Assembly (NCBI RefSeq): GCF_001686925.1
Contig: NZ_LVEN01000010.1
Coordinates: 186,001 to 250,000 of the forward strand
Length of the DNA stretch: 64,000 nt
Direction of reading: 5' to 3'
DNA from: Flavobacterium piscis
GTDB lineage: Bacteria > Bacteroidota > Bacteroidia > Flavobacteriales > Flavobacteriaceae
Below, piece by piece: positions 15,335 through 24,444 of this stretch (within the stretch, counting starts at the first letter, position 1; every line of letters begins with the position of its first letter). The notes beneath the pieces were generated by a model that made no database searches, had not been told where the DNA came from, and saw nothing but the letters and a program-made list of their open reading frames with translations. Made by a program: the position numbers and the translations under genes.

Positions 15335-15433
15335 TTTGTGAAAATTAACACTTGTTTAGATCTAAAAGCAATATTTATTACCAAAACACATCAAAATAAA
15401 TTAATTTTAACATTTTTCCTAAATCCTACAAAT

Positions 15434-15790
15434 ATGAATGAAATAACATCTACTCTAAACGATTTCCTTGTTACCACAAAATCTTCTGCGGCATTAATAA
15501 TAAACGGAAAAGGAAAATTAATCACATCATTAGAGATTGATTATGCAGATAGCGTTGCAGCAATGAGTGCTGCTATCTTATCAATGAGTGAAAAATTCTT
15601 AATTGATTTAGACAGAGGTGTACTAAAACAGCTTTTTCTAAAAACATCAGAAGGTGTTGTTATTGGAAACAAAATAAGCGGCACAAATTTTATAATTGCA
15701 TTTTCAAAAGACGGAAGCAATCTGGGTTTATTAATGCGTTCCACTGATGAAGTCGCTACAGAATTAAGTAAGAATTCCCTATTAAAATAA
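15434..15790 (+). CDS. Roadblock/LC7-like protein, first gene of pair B (RB1-B)
   Basis: The 118-residue product starts at MNEITSTLNDFL. An upstream in-frame ATG at 15332 would prefix a poorly conserved stretch and overlap the -7 box, so 15434 is preferred. The core reads SAALIINGKGKLITSLEI, VAAMSAAILSMSEKF, LKQLFLKTSEGVVIGNK and SNLGLLMRSTDEV. That is a Roadblock/LC7-like fold, paralogous to RB1-A (3555-3875) though diverged. Members of this family usually dimerise and often regulate small GTPases, but none is adjacent. It is followed by RB2-B after 34 bases. Confidence 0.72.
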   Translation: MNEITSTLNDFLVTTKSSAALIINGKGKLITSLEIDYADSVAAMSAAILSMSEKFLIDLDRGVLKQLFLKTSEGVVIGNKISGTNFIIAFSKDGSNLGLLMRSTDEVATELSKNSLLK

Positions 15791-15824
15791 CATAGATCTA
15801 TTCACCCAAAAACAACCCTAAACT

Positions 15825-16205
15825 ATGAGTAACGACTTTTTGAACGTTTTTTTAAATGAAATGAAAACCAACGTAAACGGCTTTATAGCGGTAGCTGTAA
15901 CCGAAATTGAATCAGGATTAAGCTTTGGAAACTTAACTGTAGACCCTGGTTTTGATCCTGAACTTGCAGCTGCCTATAATCTTGAAGTTGTAAAAGCTAA
16001 ATTAAGCGCGGTAAAAGCTTTAAATTTAAACCAGGATATTGAAGATATTTTGATTACACTTTCGAATCAAATTCACATTATCGACATTTCGCCTAACAAA
16101 AAATTTATGATCTATCTTGCAGCAGATTCTACAAAAGCAAATTTAGGAATGACACGAGCTATTTTAAGAAAACACAAATTAGAGTTAGAGAAAAACTTAG
16201 CTTAA
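15825..16205 (+). CDS. Roadblock/LC7-like protein, second gene of pair B (RB2-B)
   Basis: This 126-residue protein starts MSNDFLNVFLNEMKTN. It shares with RB2-A the blocks NGFIAVAVTEIESG, DPELAAAYNLEVVKAK, DILITLSNQIHIID and ADSTKANLGMTR. Conservation is stronger between the two RB2 proteins than between the two RB1 proteins, so RB2 may be the functionally constrained partner. It has no signal peptide or membrane segment. It is the last gene of the unit, followed by a 16-base perfect inverted repeat at 16223-16263. Confidence 0.75.
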   Translation: MSNDFLNVFLNEMKTNVNGFIAVAVTEIESGLSFGNLTVDPGFDPELAAAYNLEVVKAKLSAVKALNLNQDIEDILITLSNQIHIIDISPNKKFMIYLAADSTKANLGMTRAILRKHKLELEKNLA

Positions 16206-16222
16206 TTTTTAGTTTTATTTTA

Positions 16223-16263
16223 TTTAATTAGAACTATCCATAATTCAGATAGTTCTAATTAAA
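16223..16263 (+). terminator. inverted repeat after Roadblock pair B
   Basis: Arms 16223-16238 and 16248-16263 are perfectly complementary over 16 bases with a 9-base loop. The tail is A-rich rather than T-rich, so termination on the plus strand is likely but not classic. Confidence 0.6.
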
Positions 16264-16407
16264 AATATTCTTTTACTGCCCTAAATCGAATTCCCTCTCA
16301 TCTTACAAAAAATTGACTTATAATTTTAGTTCTTCTTTTTTAATTATAATCAAATTCTTTCAAAAGATCTAAATTTACCTTAAACACGTTGCCGCAAAAC
16401 ATTAAAC

Positions 16408-16435
16408 AAAAAAAACGCCCCTAAAAGGAGCGCTT
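16408..16435 (-). terminator. terminator of the DksA-like gene
   Basis: CGCCCCT (16416-16422) pairs with AGGAGCG (16426-16432) allowing one wobble, and the minus-strand T-run comes from the A-run at 16408-16415. Confidence 0.78.
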
Positions 16436-16452
16436 ATTTCATTAAGTATTTA

Positions 16453-16833
16453 TTATCGTTGCAAGTTTTTCGCTTCGATACTCATTGTTGCATGAGGAAC
16501 GATTTTAAGCCTTTCTTTGCCAATTAATTTACCTGTTACTTTGCAAATACCGTATGTTTTATTTTCAACACGGAATAATGCGTTTTTAAGGTCACGGATG
16601 AATTTTTCCTGTCTGATAGCCAACTGTGAGTTTGCTTCTTTAGACATTGTTTCGCTTCCTTCTTCAAATGCTTTAAAAGTTGGAGAAGTATCATCTGTTC
16701 CGTTATTCAAATCGTTCATGTAAGCACTCTTGATTAAATCCAGATCGGCTTGTGCTTTTTGTATTTTATTTTGAATTATTTCTTTGAACTCTGCCAAATC
16801 AGCGTCAGAGTATCTTGTAATTTCATCTATCAT
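16453..16833 (-). CDS. TraR/DksA-family protein with degraded zinc finger
   Basis: The 126-residue protein has an N-terminal coiled-coil region and a C-terminal DksA-type globular end (residues 94-126, YGICKVTGKLIGKERLKI then PHATMSIEAK). In DksA this region carries four zinc-binding cysteines (CxxC...CxxC). Here only the first, Cys97, remains; the others are replaced by Thr, Ser and Ala. Such proteins still can enter the RNA polymerase secondary channel, but zinc binding must be lost. The gene lies 7 bases downstream of ileS and is probably co-transcribed with it. Confidence 0.85.
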   Translation of the reverse strand: MIDEITRYSDADLAEFKEIIQNKIQKAQADLDLIKSAYMNDLNNGTDDTSPTFKAFEEGSETMSKEANSQLAIRQEKFIRDLKNALFRVENKTYGICKVTGKLIGKERLKIVPHATMSIEAKNLQR

Positions 16834-16840
16834 GTTATAT

Positions 16841-19800
16841 TTATTTTGAAATTAATATCATTGTTTTTATATCATCAAATTCAATTTCTGTGCCGTTTTC
16901 TAAACTATCCACAAAAACCAATTCATCTGTTAATGTCTCAGACTTAATATAGTCTATATTTTTCAGAATTGCTTCTTCTAAAATACCGTTTCGCTTTATT
17001 TGAACTTTAATTTTATCAGTAACTTCAAATCCGGAATCTTTACGGATGTTTTGAATTCTGTTTACCAGCTCTCTTGCGATACCTTCGCTTTTCAATTCGT
17101 CAGAGATTGTAATATCAAGCGCAACTGTTATTCCGTTTGAATTTGCAACCAGCCAGCCTTCGATATCCTGCGATGTTATTTCGACGTCTTCTAGTGATAA
17201 AGTTACATTATTTCCAGCAATAACAATATCTAACGTACCTTGCTTGTCCAACTGATTGATCTGATCTGCCGAAAAAGATTGTATCTCTTTGGAAATCAAA
17301 CCCATATCTTTACCAAAACGCGGACCTAAGGCTTTAAAATTAGGTTTAATTTGTTTCACCAGAATATCTGAATCATCCTCTAAAAGCAGGATCTCTTTAA
17401 CGTTTACTTCTGCTTTTACAAGTTCGGAAATTGCTAAAATTTCAGCTCTTTGATTTTCGTCAAGTACCGGAATCATTACCTTTTGCAATGGTTGACGCAC
17501 TTTAATCATTTCCTTTTTACGAAGCGATAAAACCAAAGATGAGATGGTTTGCGCCTTCTGCATTTTGCTTTCTAACGTTTTATTAACAAAGTTTTCGACA
17601 AATTTTGGAAACTGAGCCAAGTGAACACTGCTGTATTGCTCAGATCCTGTAGAACTTGTTAAATCACGGTACAATTTATCCATGAAAAATGGAGCGATTG
17701 GAGCGCTTAATTTGCTGATCGTTAGCAAACAAGTATAAAGCGTTTGGTAAGCTGCAATTTTATCCTGAGCATACTCGCCTTTCCAGAAGCGACGACGACA
17801 TAAACGAACATACCAGTTACTCAAATTTTCCTGAACAAAGTCAGAAATAGCTCTTGCTGCTTTCGTAGGCTCATAATCCTGGTAACATTCATCAACAAAT
17901 TTAATTAATGTATGCAATTCAGACATAATCCACTGATCGATTTCAGGTCTTTCGTTTAACGGAATTTCTGCTTCGGCGTATTTAAAACCATCGATATTGG
18001 CATATAAAGAAAAGAATGAATAGGTGTTGTATAATGTTCCGAAGAATTTACGACGCACCTCACCAATACCTTCAAGGTCAAATTTTAAGTTGTCCCAAGG
18101 ATTTGCATTCATAATCATATACCAACGTGTGGCATCAGGACCATATTCCGCAATGGTTTTAAACGGGTCAATAGTATTTCCTTTACTCTTAGACATTTTA
18201 ATTCCGTTTTTGTCTAAAACCAAACCATTTGAAACCACATTTTTATAAGCTACTTTATCAAAAACCAAAGTTCCGATTGCGTGCAGCGTATAAAACCATC
18301 CACGAGTCTGATCGACACCTTCGGCAATAAAATCAGCAGGAAAATCTTTATTCTCGTCAATTTTGTCTTTATTCTCAAAAGGATAATGCCATTGGGCGTA
18401 AGGCATTGCTCCTGAATCAAACCAAACATCAATTAAATCGCTTTCACGTTTCATTGGCTGGCCTGAAGCCGAAACTAAAGTTATTTGATCGACTACATTT
18501 TTATGCAAATCGATTAAATCATAATTAGATTCAGACATGTTTCCGATTTCAAAATCTTTAAACGGATTTTCTTTTTGAAAACCTGCTTCGATAGATTTCT
18601 CGATCGCATTGTACAATTCTTCAACAGAACCAATAAGAATTTCTTCTTTTTTGTCTTCTGTTCTCCAAATTGGCAACGGAATACCCCAATATCTAGAACG
18701 AGATAAATTCCAGTCGTTGGCATTTTTAAGCCAATTTCCAAAACGTCCCTCACCAGTAGACTTAGGCTTCCAATTGATAGTTTCGTTCAGGTCGAACATT
18801 CTATCTTTTACATCGGTTACTTTAATGAACCAGGAGTCTAGTGGATAATATAATAACGGCTCATCAGTTCTCCAGCTGTGTGGATAACTATGTACGTATT
18901 TTTCAACCTTAAAGGCTTTGTTTTCTTCTTTTAATCGAATAGCAATTTCGACATCAACAGAACGCTCTGGCGCTTGCCCTTCGTCATAATATTCGTTTTT
19001 TACATATTTACCGGCAAGCTCACCTAAATGCGAAGTGAATTTCCCTTGTAAATCGACCAAAGGCACTGCAGTTCCGGTTTCGTCAAGAACCAACATTGGC
19101 GGCACTTCCGGTTTTGCTTCTTTTGCAACTTTAGCATCATCAGCACCAAAAGTTGGAGCAGTATGTACAATTCCGGTTCCGTCTTCTGTTGTTACGAAAT
19201 CTCCAGCGATTACTCTAAATGCGTTTTCAGCATTTTGATAAGGTAATACGTATGGTAATAATTGCTCATAACGAATTTCAACTAAATCAATTCCTTTTGC
19301 TTCTGCTAAAATTTTGTACGGAAGTTTTTTGTCACCTTCTTTTACATTATCAAAGTCAGCATCATCTTCACTTGCAAAAAATCCTTTTCCGAATTGTTTT
19401 CCAACTAAATTTTTAGCCAAAACAACATTTACAGGTTCAAAAGTATATTGATTGAATGTTTTTACTAAAACGTAATCGATTTTTGGACCAACTGTTAAAG
19501 CGGTATTCGATGGCAATGTCCATGGAGTTGTCGTCCAGGCCAAGATGTGAATATCTCCAAAACCTTGTAAAAACGAAGGCAATGTTTCCGGCAAAGTTTT
19601 AAACTGCGCAACAATAGTAGTATCCGTAACATCTCTGTAAGCTCCCGGCTGATTTACTTCGTGAGAAGACAATCCCGTTCCTGCTTTTGGAGAATAAGGC
19701 TGAATCGTGTATCCTTTGTACAACAAACCTTTATCATAGATTTGTTTCAAAAGCCACCAAACAGACTCCATATATTTTGGTTTATAAGTCACATATGGAT

Positions 19801-20242
19801 CTTCCATATCTACCCAATATCCCATTTTTTCGGTCAAATCATTCCACACGTCGGTATAACGCATTACGGTTTTTTTACACGCTTCGTTATATTCTTCGAT
19901 AGAAATTGTTTTACCAATATCTTCTTTTGTAATTCCAAGTTCTTTCTCAGTACCTAATTCTACAGGTAAACCGTGTGTATCCCAACCGGCTTTTCTTTTT
20001 ACCTGAAAACCTTTTTGAGTTTTATATCTGCAAAAAATATCTTTAATCGCACGTGCCATCACGTGGTGAATTCCCGGTAAACCATTTGCTGAAGGCGGAC
20101 CTTCAAAAAACACGTAAGGCTCAGCACCTTCGCGAGTTGTTACACTCTTTTCAAATATATTTTCTTTCTTCCAAAAATCAAGTACTTCTGACGCTACTGT
20201 TGGTAAGTCAAGTCCTTTGTATTCAGTAAATTTTGTGCTCAT
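16841..20242 (-). CDS. ileS: isoleucyl-tRNA synthetase, IleRS2-like
   Basis: A class I synthetase that charges tRNA-Ile; 1133 residues. The signature that is normally HxGH reads GIHH (residues 57-60, within GPPSANGLPGIHH), the swapped GxHH form known from IleRS2-type enzymes. KMSKS lies near residue 682. The editing domain (HILAWTTTPWTLPSN, around 230) and a long C-terminal anticodon-binding region are present. The length and eukaryote-like C-terminus also fit IleRS2. No second ileS is in the window. A one-mismatch -7 box (TACTTTCG) lies at 20268-20275. Confidence 0.95.
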   Translation of the reverse strand: MSTKFTEYKGLDLPTVASEVLDFWKKENIFEKSVTTREGAEPYVFFEGPPSANGLPGIHHVMARAIKDIFCRYKTQKGFQVKRKAGWDTHGLPVELGTEKELGITKEDIGKTISIEEYNEACKKTVMRYTDVWNDLTEKMGYWVDMEDPYVTYKPKYMESVWWLLKQIYDKGLLYKGYTIQPYSPKAGTGLSSHEVNQPGAYRDVTDTTIVAQFKTLPETLPSFLQGFGDIHILAWTTTPWTLPSNTALTVGPKIDYVLVKTFNQYTFEPVNVVLAKNLVGKQFGKGFFASEDDADFDNVKEGDKKLPYKILAEAKGIDLVEIRYEQLLPYVLPYQNAENAFRVIAGDFVTTEDGTGIVHTAPTFGADDAKVAKEAKPEVPPMLVLDETGTAVPLVDLQGKFTSHLGELAGKYVKNEYYDEGQAPERSVDVEIAIRLKEENKAFKVEKYVHSYPHSWRTDEPLLYYPLDSWFIKVTDVKDRMFDLNETINWKPKSTGEGRFGNWLKNANDWNLSRSRYWGIPLPIWRTEDKKEEILIGSVEELYNAIEKSIEAGFQKENPFKDFEIGNMSESNYDLIDLHKNVVDQITLVSASGQPMKRESDLIDVWFDSGAMPYAQWHYPFENKDKIDENKDFPADFIAEGVDQTRGWFYTLHAIGTLVFDKVAYKNVVSNGLVLDKNGIKMSKSKGNTIDPFKTIAEYGPDATRWYMIMNANPWDNLKFDLEGIGEVRRKFFGTLYNTYSFFSLYANIDGFKYAEAEIPLNERPEIDQWIMSELHTLIKFVDECYQDYEPTKAARAISDFVQENLSNWYVRLCRRRFWKGEYAQDKIAAYQTLYTCLLTISKLSAPIAPFFMDKLYRDLTSSTGSEQYSSVHLAQFPKFVENFVNKTLESKMQKAQTISSLVLSLRKKEMIKVRQPLQKVMIPVLDENQRAEILAISELVKAEVNVKEILLLEDDSDILVKQIKPNFKALGPRFGKDMGLISKEIQSFSADQINQLDKQGTLDIVIAGNNVTLSLEDVEITSQDIEGWLVANSNGITVALDITISDELKSEGIARELVNRIQNIRKDSGFEVTDKIKVQIKRNGILEEAILKNIDYIKSETLTDELVFVDSLENGTEIEFDDIKTMILISK

Positions 20243-20349
20243 TTTATCCTTTTCTTAAACGAGGTGCGAAAGTAAGGAATTTTGGATTATTGACCATCAA
20301 TTTCTTGAAATTTCACAAACTTTTGTTGAGATAATTGGTACAAAAACAA

Positions 20350-20418
20350 AAGAATTGATTAGTTTCCGGTACTAAACTCAAAAAAATGAGTAAATAAACC
20401 AAAAACCAATCAATTCTT
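20350..20418 (-). terminator. long hairpin downstream of the secreted protein gene
   Basis: AAGAATTGATTAGTTT (20350-20365) pairs with AAACCAATCAATTCTT (20403-20418) with one wobble, and an AT-rich T-run follows on the minus strand. Confidence 0.65.
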
Positions 20419-20446
20419 CTTATTCTTTTTTTTAAAGTATAAAAGA

Positions 20447-22366
20447 CTATTTAAAACTTCCGAAATACACTTCTTTCATAAAAATTCTATTTCCAAAAAC
20501 AGCATTTACTTCAACTTTTTCGCGACTTTCCTGATAAGAAGTATCTCCGTAAAAATCTTCAATTTCATAATTGATTTTATGCGGAATCTTTCCTGAATTT
20601 AATGCCGCTAACGGGCGATAATCTTTAAAAAGCTTTCTCTCAAAAAAACTTTTGTTTCCATCGTCAAATTCTGTTCTTTCTGTCGCTACAATCGAAAAGT
20701 TTTCTTTGTCCACAAAAAGATGATAATCTGTTTTAGGAATTGTTCTATTACTTGTATTTAATGTTTTTTCGAAATAATTCAAGTGATAACATAATTTTCC
20801 ATCCACCATTTCGTCTTGCAAAAGTTCCAGTTTATTCCATAAGTCAAGTCTAAAAGCAGTTAAAAAATTCACCGGATCTAAATTTGTCGAAAGATTGCCG
20901 TAGGTATAGACTGGTAATTTTGCCCATTTAGCTTCTACTCCACTTTCGCGATCGCTGTGACTCCATGCTTCCGGTCCGTTTACAATTTCATAATAAGTTT
21001 CAGGCATTTTCTTTTTCAGAAGATAATTAGTCGTCGTCGCCCATCTTTCTTCTGTTTGAGGTATCTTACTTTCTTCTAAAGTTAACTTAGATAACAAATG
21101 CGTTTTCTCGACTTTCTTCAGAACATCGCTTCCGCCAAAATTAGCAATGATTTTCGCTAACAAATCCGGATTAGATTGATAAGCAATAGAATCCAGCATA
21201 TTCTCACGCTGAATTTTGCTTTTTTCTAAAGCTGCTGCACGATTTTCTTTCTCAATACTCCAATCTGTTTCCTGACGGTCAATTTTTTCAAAAAACGCTA
21301 GTCGTAATTCTTCTTTTTCCTCCGCAATCTTTAAACCTAATTTTTTAAGTTCCGCAAAACGAGTCGTATGACTTCTATTTTTTTTATCTGCAAAATAACC
21401 TCTGTTAACTCTTTCGATAATTGTAGAACCTCTTGAATCTTGCTTGTCATTTTCGATCAATAGATTGGCATACTGCAAAGCTTTTTCTTTATTTTCAAGT
21501 AAAAAATAAGTTTCAGCTAAATTGTTGGTGACTATAAAACGAATATCTTCATTTGCTGGAGAAAGCGGATATTTAACCAACAAACTTTCTAAATATTGCA
21601 AATGCGGCGTTAGTAATTTCTCGTCTAAACCTTTCTCAAGAGTTACTTTCTCCATCTGAGCTGTAATTTCTGTCTCGAAAGCCAGCATTTGTTTGTATTC
21701 TGAATGTCCTTTGGAAGTTACAAATTCAAATTTTTCCTTTACTATACTAGTTGTATATCCAAATTTATAATTTAAAAAATCCTGAATCCTTATTGCCGCT
21801 TTGTAAACAACATTATCAAATCCCAGCCCTACATCACTGTAATCTGAGTTCTTTATAGCTGTCTTTACTTTTTTGTCCTGTTCTGAGGCTGCAATTTTCA
21901 AAGCCCCCATACTATTTCCCGCACTTACGGAATAAGAATCTGAACCTCCAAAATCTTTAGTCAATATAATTTTATCGCCAAGCTTAACATCCAGTTTTAC
22001 ATTATTTATATAATTAGAATGCGCATTATAAGTCCAACGATTTTTTTCCTTATCATACACACTATCTATTTGAGTGTCTGTATATCTGGGCATCGCAAAG
22101 GTTAAGTAAAGCTTAAGCTTTCCGTTTACCGGATCTTTTATAAATCCATCAATATTAAAAAAATCCTTCTTTAAATTAGATTCTTCTTCCTGAAGCGATT
22201 TATCTATTTGATAAAAAGCAGTTTGCGTTAATACATTATCAAGAGCTGGAAATTCTGGATATCTAATTACCGGAATTTTAAATTTCTTTGTTTTCGAACT
22301 TATTTTTTCTTGTGCCTGAACTGAACCAATTACAAGCAAAGCTATTAAGAGTAATATTTTTTTCAT
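20447..22366 (-). CDS. secreted protein of unknown function
   Basis: The 639-residue product starts at MKKILLLIALLVIGSVQAQ, a classic signal peptide. An ATG 18 bases upstream lies inside the preceding gene's terminator and is rejected. The mature part begins KKFKIPVIRYPEFPAL, followed by mixed alpha/beta sequence and a repeat-like helical part around 255-310 (NLAETYFLLENKEKALQYAN) that resembles TPR units. The C-terminal 200 residues are beta-rich. It ends in a MKEVYFGSFK-like strand. It is probably periplasmic or outer-membrane associated. I do not recognise a family. It lies 56 bases downstream of the beta-propeller gene and may work with it. Confidence 0.7.
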   Translation of the reverse strand: MKKILLLIALLVIGSVQAQEKISSKTKKFKIPVIRYPEFPALDNVLTQTAFYQIDKSLQEEESNLKKDFFNIDGFIKDPVNGKLKLYLTFAMPRYTDTQIDSVYDKEKNRWTYNAHSNYINNVKLDVKLGDKIILTKDFGGSDSYSVSAGNSMGALKIAASEQDKKVKTAIKNSDYSDVGLGFDNVVYKAAIRIQDFLNYKFGYTTSIVKEKFEFVTSKGHSEYKQMLAFETEITAQMEKVTLEKGLDEKLLTPHLQYLESLLVKYPLSPANEDIRFIVTNNLAETYFLLENKEKALQYANLLIENDKQDSRGSTIIERVNRGYFADKKNRSHTTRFAELKKLGLKIAEEKEELRLAFFEKIDRQETDWSIEKENRAAALEKSKIQRENMLDSIAYQSNPDLLAKIIANFGGSDVLKKVEKTHLLSKLTLEESKIPQTEERWATTTNYLLKKKMPETYYEIVNGPEAWSHSDRESGVEAKWAKLPVYTYGNLSTNLDPVNFLTAFRLDLWNKLELLQDEMVDGKLCYHLNYFEKTLNTSNRTIPKTDYHLFVDKENFSIVATERTEFDDGNKSFFERKLFKDYRPLAALNSGKIPHKINYEIEDFYGDTSYQESREKVEVNAVFGNRIFMKEVYFGSFK

Positions 22367-22370
22367 AGGC

Positions 22371-22406
22371 AAAAAAAAAGCCACCAGAAATTAATTCTGA
22401 TGGCTT
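22371..22406 (-). terminator. terminator of the beta-propeller gene
   Basis: AGCCACCAGAA pairs with TTCTGATGGCT with one mismatch, flanked by an A-run that forms the minus-strand T-run. It argues that the two secreted-protein genes are at least partly transcribed separately. Confidence 0.75.
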
Positions 22407-22422
22407 TGGGTTTTTAATTTTC

Positions 22423-24315
22423 TTATTTTTTATTGAAGATTTGAATAGATTTATCAGACACATAAAAAATGTTTTGTGTCGCAGGATCTACTTCATAAAC
22501 TGGTTTTGTGTTATTGAAGATGATTTTATCAACCTCAGTTCCATCAGCTTTACTCACTTTTACCAAAATTTTATCTCCACTATCTGCTTTTGCAAAAATA
22601 TACGAGAAGTCTCTGTTTTGTTTCATTGCATTAAAGCGAGAATTAAATTTAGCCGCTACAATACCAAGAGCAGCTGAAGCTCCGGCCATATTCTTAGCCT
22701 GATTCATTTTTGATTTATCTTCTTCTTTAATAACAGTCGATCTCATATTTCCGCTAGAATCACGATACGTCATCGTTAACTCAGAAGCTTGTACAGCACT
22801 TACTGCTGACCCAACTCCTAAACCAATACTTCCCGCAATTGCAGCACTTTTAAGTAAACGTCTTGTTCCTTCACCTGGTTGTGTATAAGTAAGGTGGTAT
22901 TTTATAGTTCCATCCATATTAACTCCCATAACCTCAACTGGTCCTGAAAGCACAACTCCCCAAGGGAATAATTCGATACTGTTTAATTCTTTTTCTTTTT
23001 TGATGTTTACTTTAGCAAAAGGCTCTGGTTTGTCCTTGATACTTGGATCAAATTTGTACAATTTCTCATCGTTATATACTAAGTAAGAATTTGAAGCTTC
23101 GTCATAAGTTGGTAAAACCGGACGATTTTTATCAAAACCGATGTTACGTTTCCAAAGTTTAACTCCGGTTTTATAATCGACCATGTTTCCGTAAGTTCCT
23201 GTAAGATACATTACTTTTTCACCTACTTTTCCTAAGTAATAAATTGGATCTTCTTTGTCATCTGAAATTTCGATGAATTTTTTCCAAAGTTTTTCTCCGT
23301 CTTTGTTGATCAGCATCATTTCATTTTCTGCAACATATAAGAAATCCTGATCAATAGGAATTACTCTTTTCAAACCATCTCCACGAGCATCTTTTTTCCA
23401 GATTTTTTCTCCTGTAGTTAAGTCAAAAAAATTAAAACCTCCGTAATGAGCAATTAATAGTTTTGTACCCCAATCTTCTAAATAAACAACACGTTTTGTT
23501 TTAATAGATTCTTTCCAGATACTTTTTCCGTTTTCGGTATTCAAAACATTCAAATATTCTTTGGCTGCAAATAAACCTTTACTGTTTACAACTACAATAT
23601 TTTTATCATTTTGAGTCAAAAAGAATCTTGAATACTCTTCTTCAGCTTTCCAGTTTAATTTTCCTGAACTTCTGTCAAATGAATATAGTTTTCCGTACAA
23701 TAAATAGTAAATTACTGATCCGTGTACTGTCGCTTTATTGGTATTTGCAGATTCTTTTAATGAAAAACTAAATAATGATTTTGCTTTATCTACAGTAGTA
23801 TTCCATTTTAATTCTCCTGTTTTCATATCTAATAAAGCAATTGCCATATCTCCGTCTTTTTTCAAAGTAAGCAAATACTCATCTGTTTCAGGAATAAAAT
23901 CTGACTGCATTACCCAGAAAGATTCTTTAGACGAATTATACACCACTTTACCAGTATCAGTATTAATGATAATATATTTATTATTGATGTAAGCCTCTAC
24001 ATAAGGGCTTCCGGCAACACTTGACAAGTCACTTTTTTCTTTAAAAAGTTTACCAAAATCAGGATCAGTCAGGATATCACCCGCTGAAGTTGCTCCAAAA
24101 TCATCTTTTGTTAAAGTCCAAACAATTTTTTTCGTTTCAGGATCTAAACCTTTTACAGTTCCGCCTTCTTTAAAAACAACAATTCCTGTTATTTCGTTTT
24201 GAACCATGTCTTTGACACTGTTCTCTGTAGTGATTATTTCGTCATATTTTCTTTGTGCAGTCGCCGAAAAAGCAACTAAGAAAACCAAAATAATCGAAAA
24301 AGTAATTTTCTTCAT
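22423..24315 (-). CDS. secreted PQQ-type beta-propeller protein
   Basis: This 630-residue protein has a signal peptide (MKKITFSIILVFLVAFSATAQ) and a run of PQQ-like repeats. Examples are VKGLDPETKKIVWTL, ALLDMKTGELKWNT, SFDRSSGKLNWKAEE, FDLTTGEKIWKKDA and VDYKTGVKLWKRNIG, each ending with a Trp/Gly-containing strand. A glycine/alanine-rich hydrophobic segment (AAIAGSIGLGVGSAVSA, about 500-515) interrupts the C-terminal part, followed by another at about 555. No enzyme residues for PQQ binding can be assigned, so a scaffold or sensor role is more likely. The function is unknown. Confidence 0.8.
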   Translation of the reverse strand: MKKITFSIILVFLVAFSATAQRKYDEIITTENSVKDMVQNEITGIVVFKEGGTVKGLDPETKKIVWTLTKDDFGATSAGDILTDPDFGKLFKEKSDLSSVAGSPYVEAYINNKYIIINTDTGKVVYNSSKESFWVMQSDFIPETDEYLLTLKKDGDMAIALLDMKTGELKWNTTVDKAKSLFSFSLKESANTNKATVHGSVIYYLLYGKLYSFDRSSGKLNWKAEEEYSRFFLTQNDKNIVVVNSKGLFAAKEYLNVLNTENGKSIWKESIKTKRVVYLEDWGTKLLIAHYGGFNFFDLTTGEKIWKKDARGDGLKRVIPIDQDFLYVAENEMMLINKDGEKLWKKFIEISDDKEDPIYYLGKVGEKVMYLTGTYGNMVDYKTGVKLWKRNIGFDKNRPVLPTYDEASNSYLVYNDEKLYKFDPSIKDKPEPFAKVNIKKEKELNSIELFPWGVVLSGPVEVMGVNMDGTIKYHLTYTQPGEGTRRLLKSAAIAGSIGLGVGSAVSAVQASELTMTYRDSSGNMRSTVIKEEDKSKMNQAKNMAGASAALGIVAAKFNSRFNAMKQNRDFSYIFAKADSGDKILVKVSKADGTEVDKIIFNNTKPVYEVDPATQNIFYVSDKSIQIFNKK

Positions 24316-24444
24316 AGTAATTTTTTTCTTTAAAAAATTTAATAATTAGGCTGGGGTTTTAGTAATGAATTCACTTATTAAAATAATAATTAAGAAAATT
24401 TTAATAAAAATTCACTGCGCAAATATATAAAAATAGCATTCACT

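Noticed and set aside
15332..15433. Upstream in-frame extension of RB1-B starting at 15332.
   Set aside because: It overlaps the TATATTTG -7 box and adds residues without match to RB1-A.
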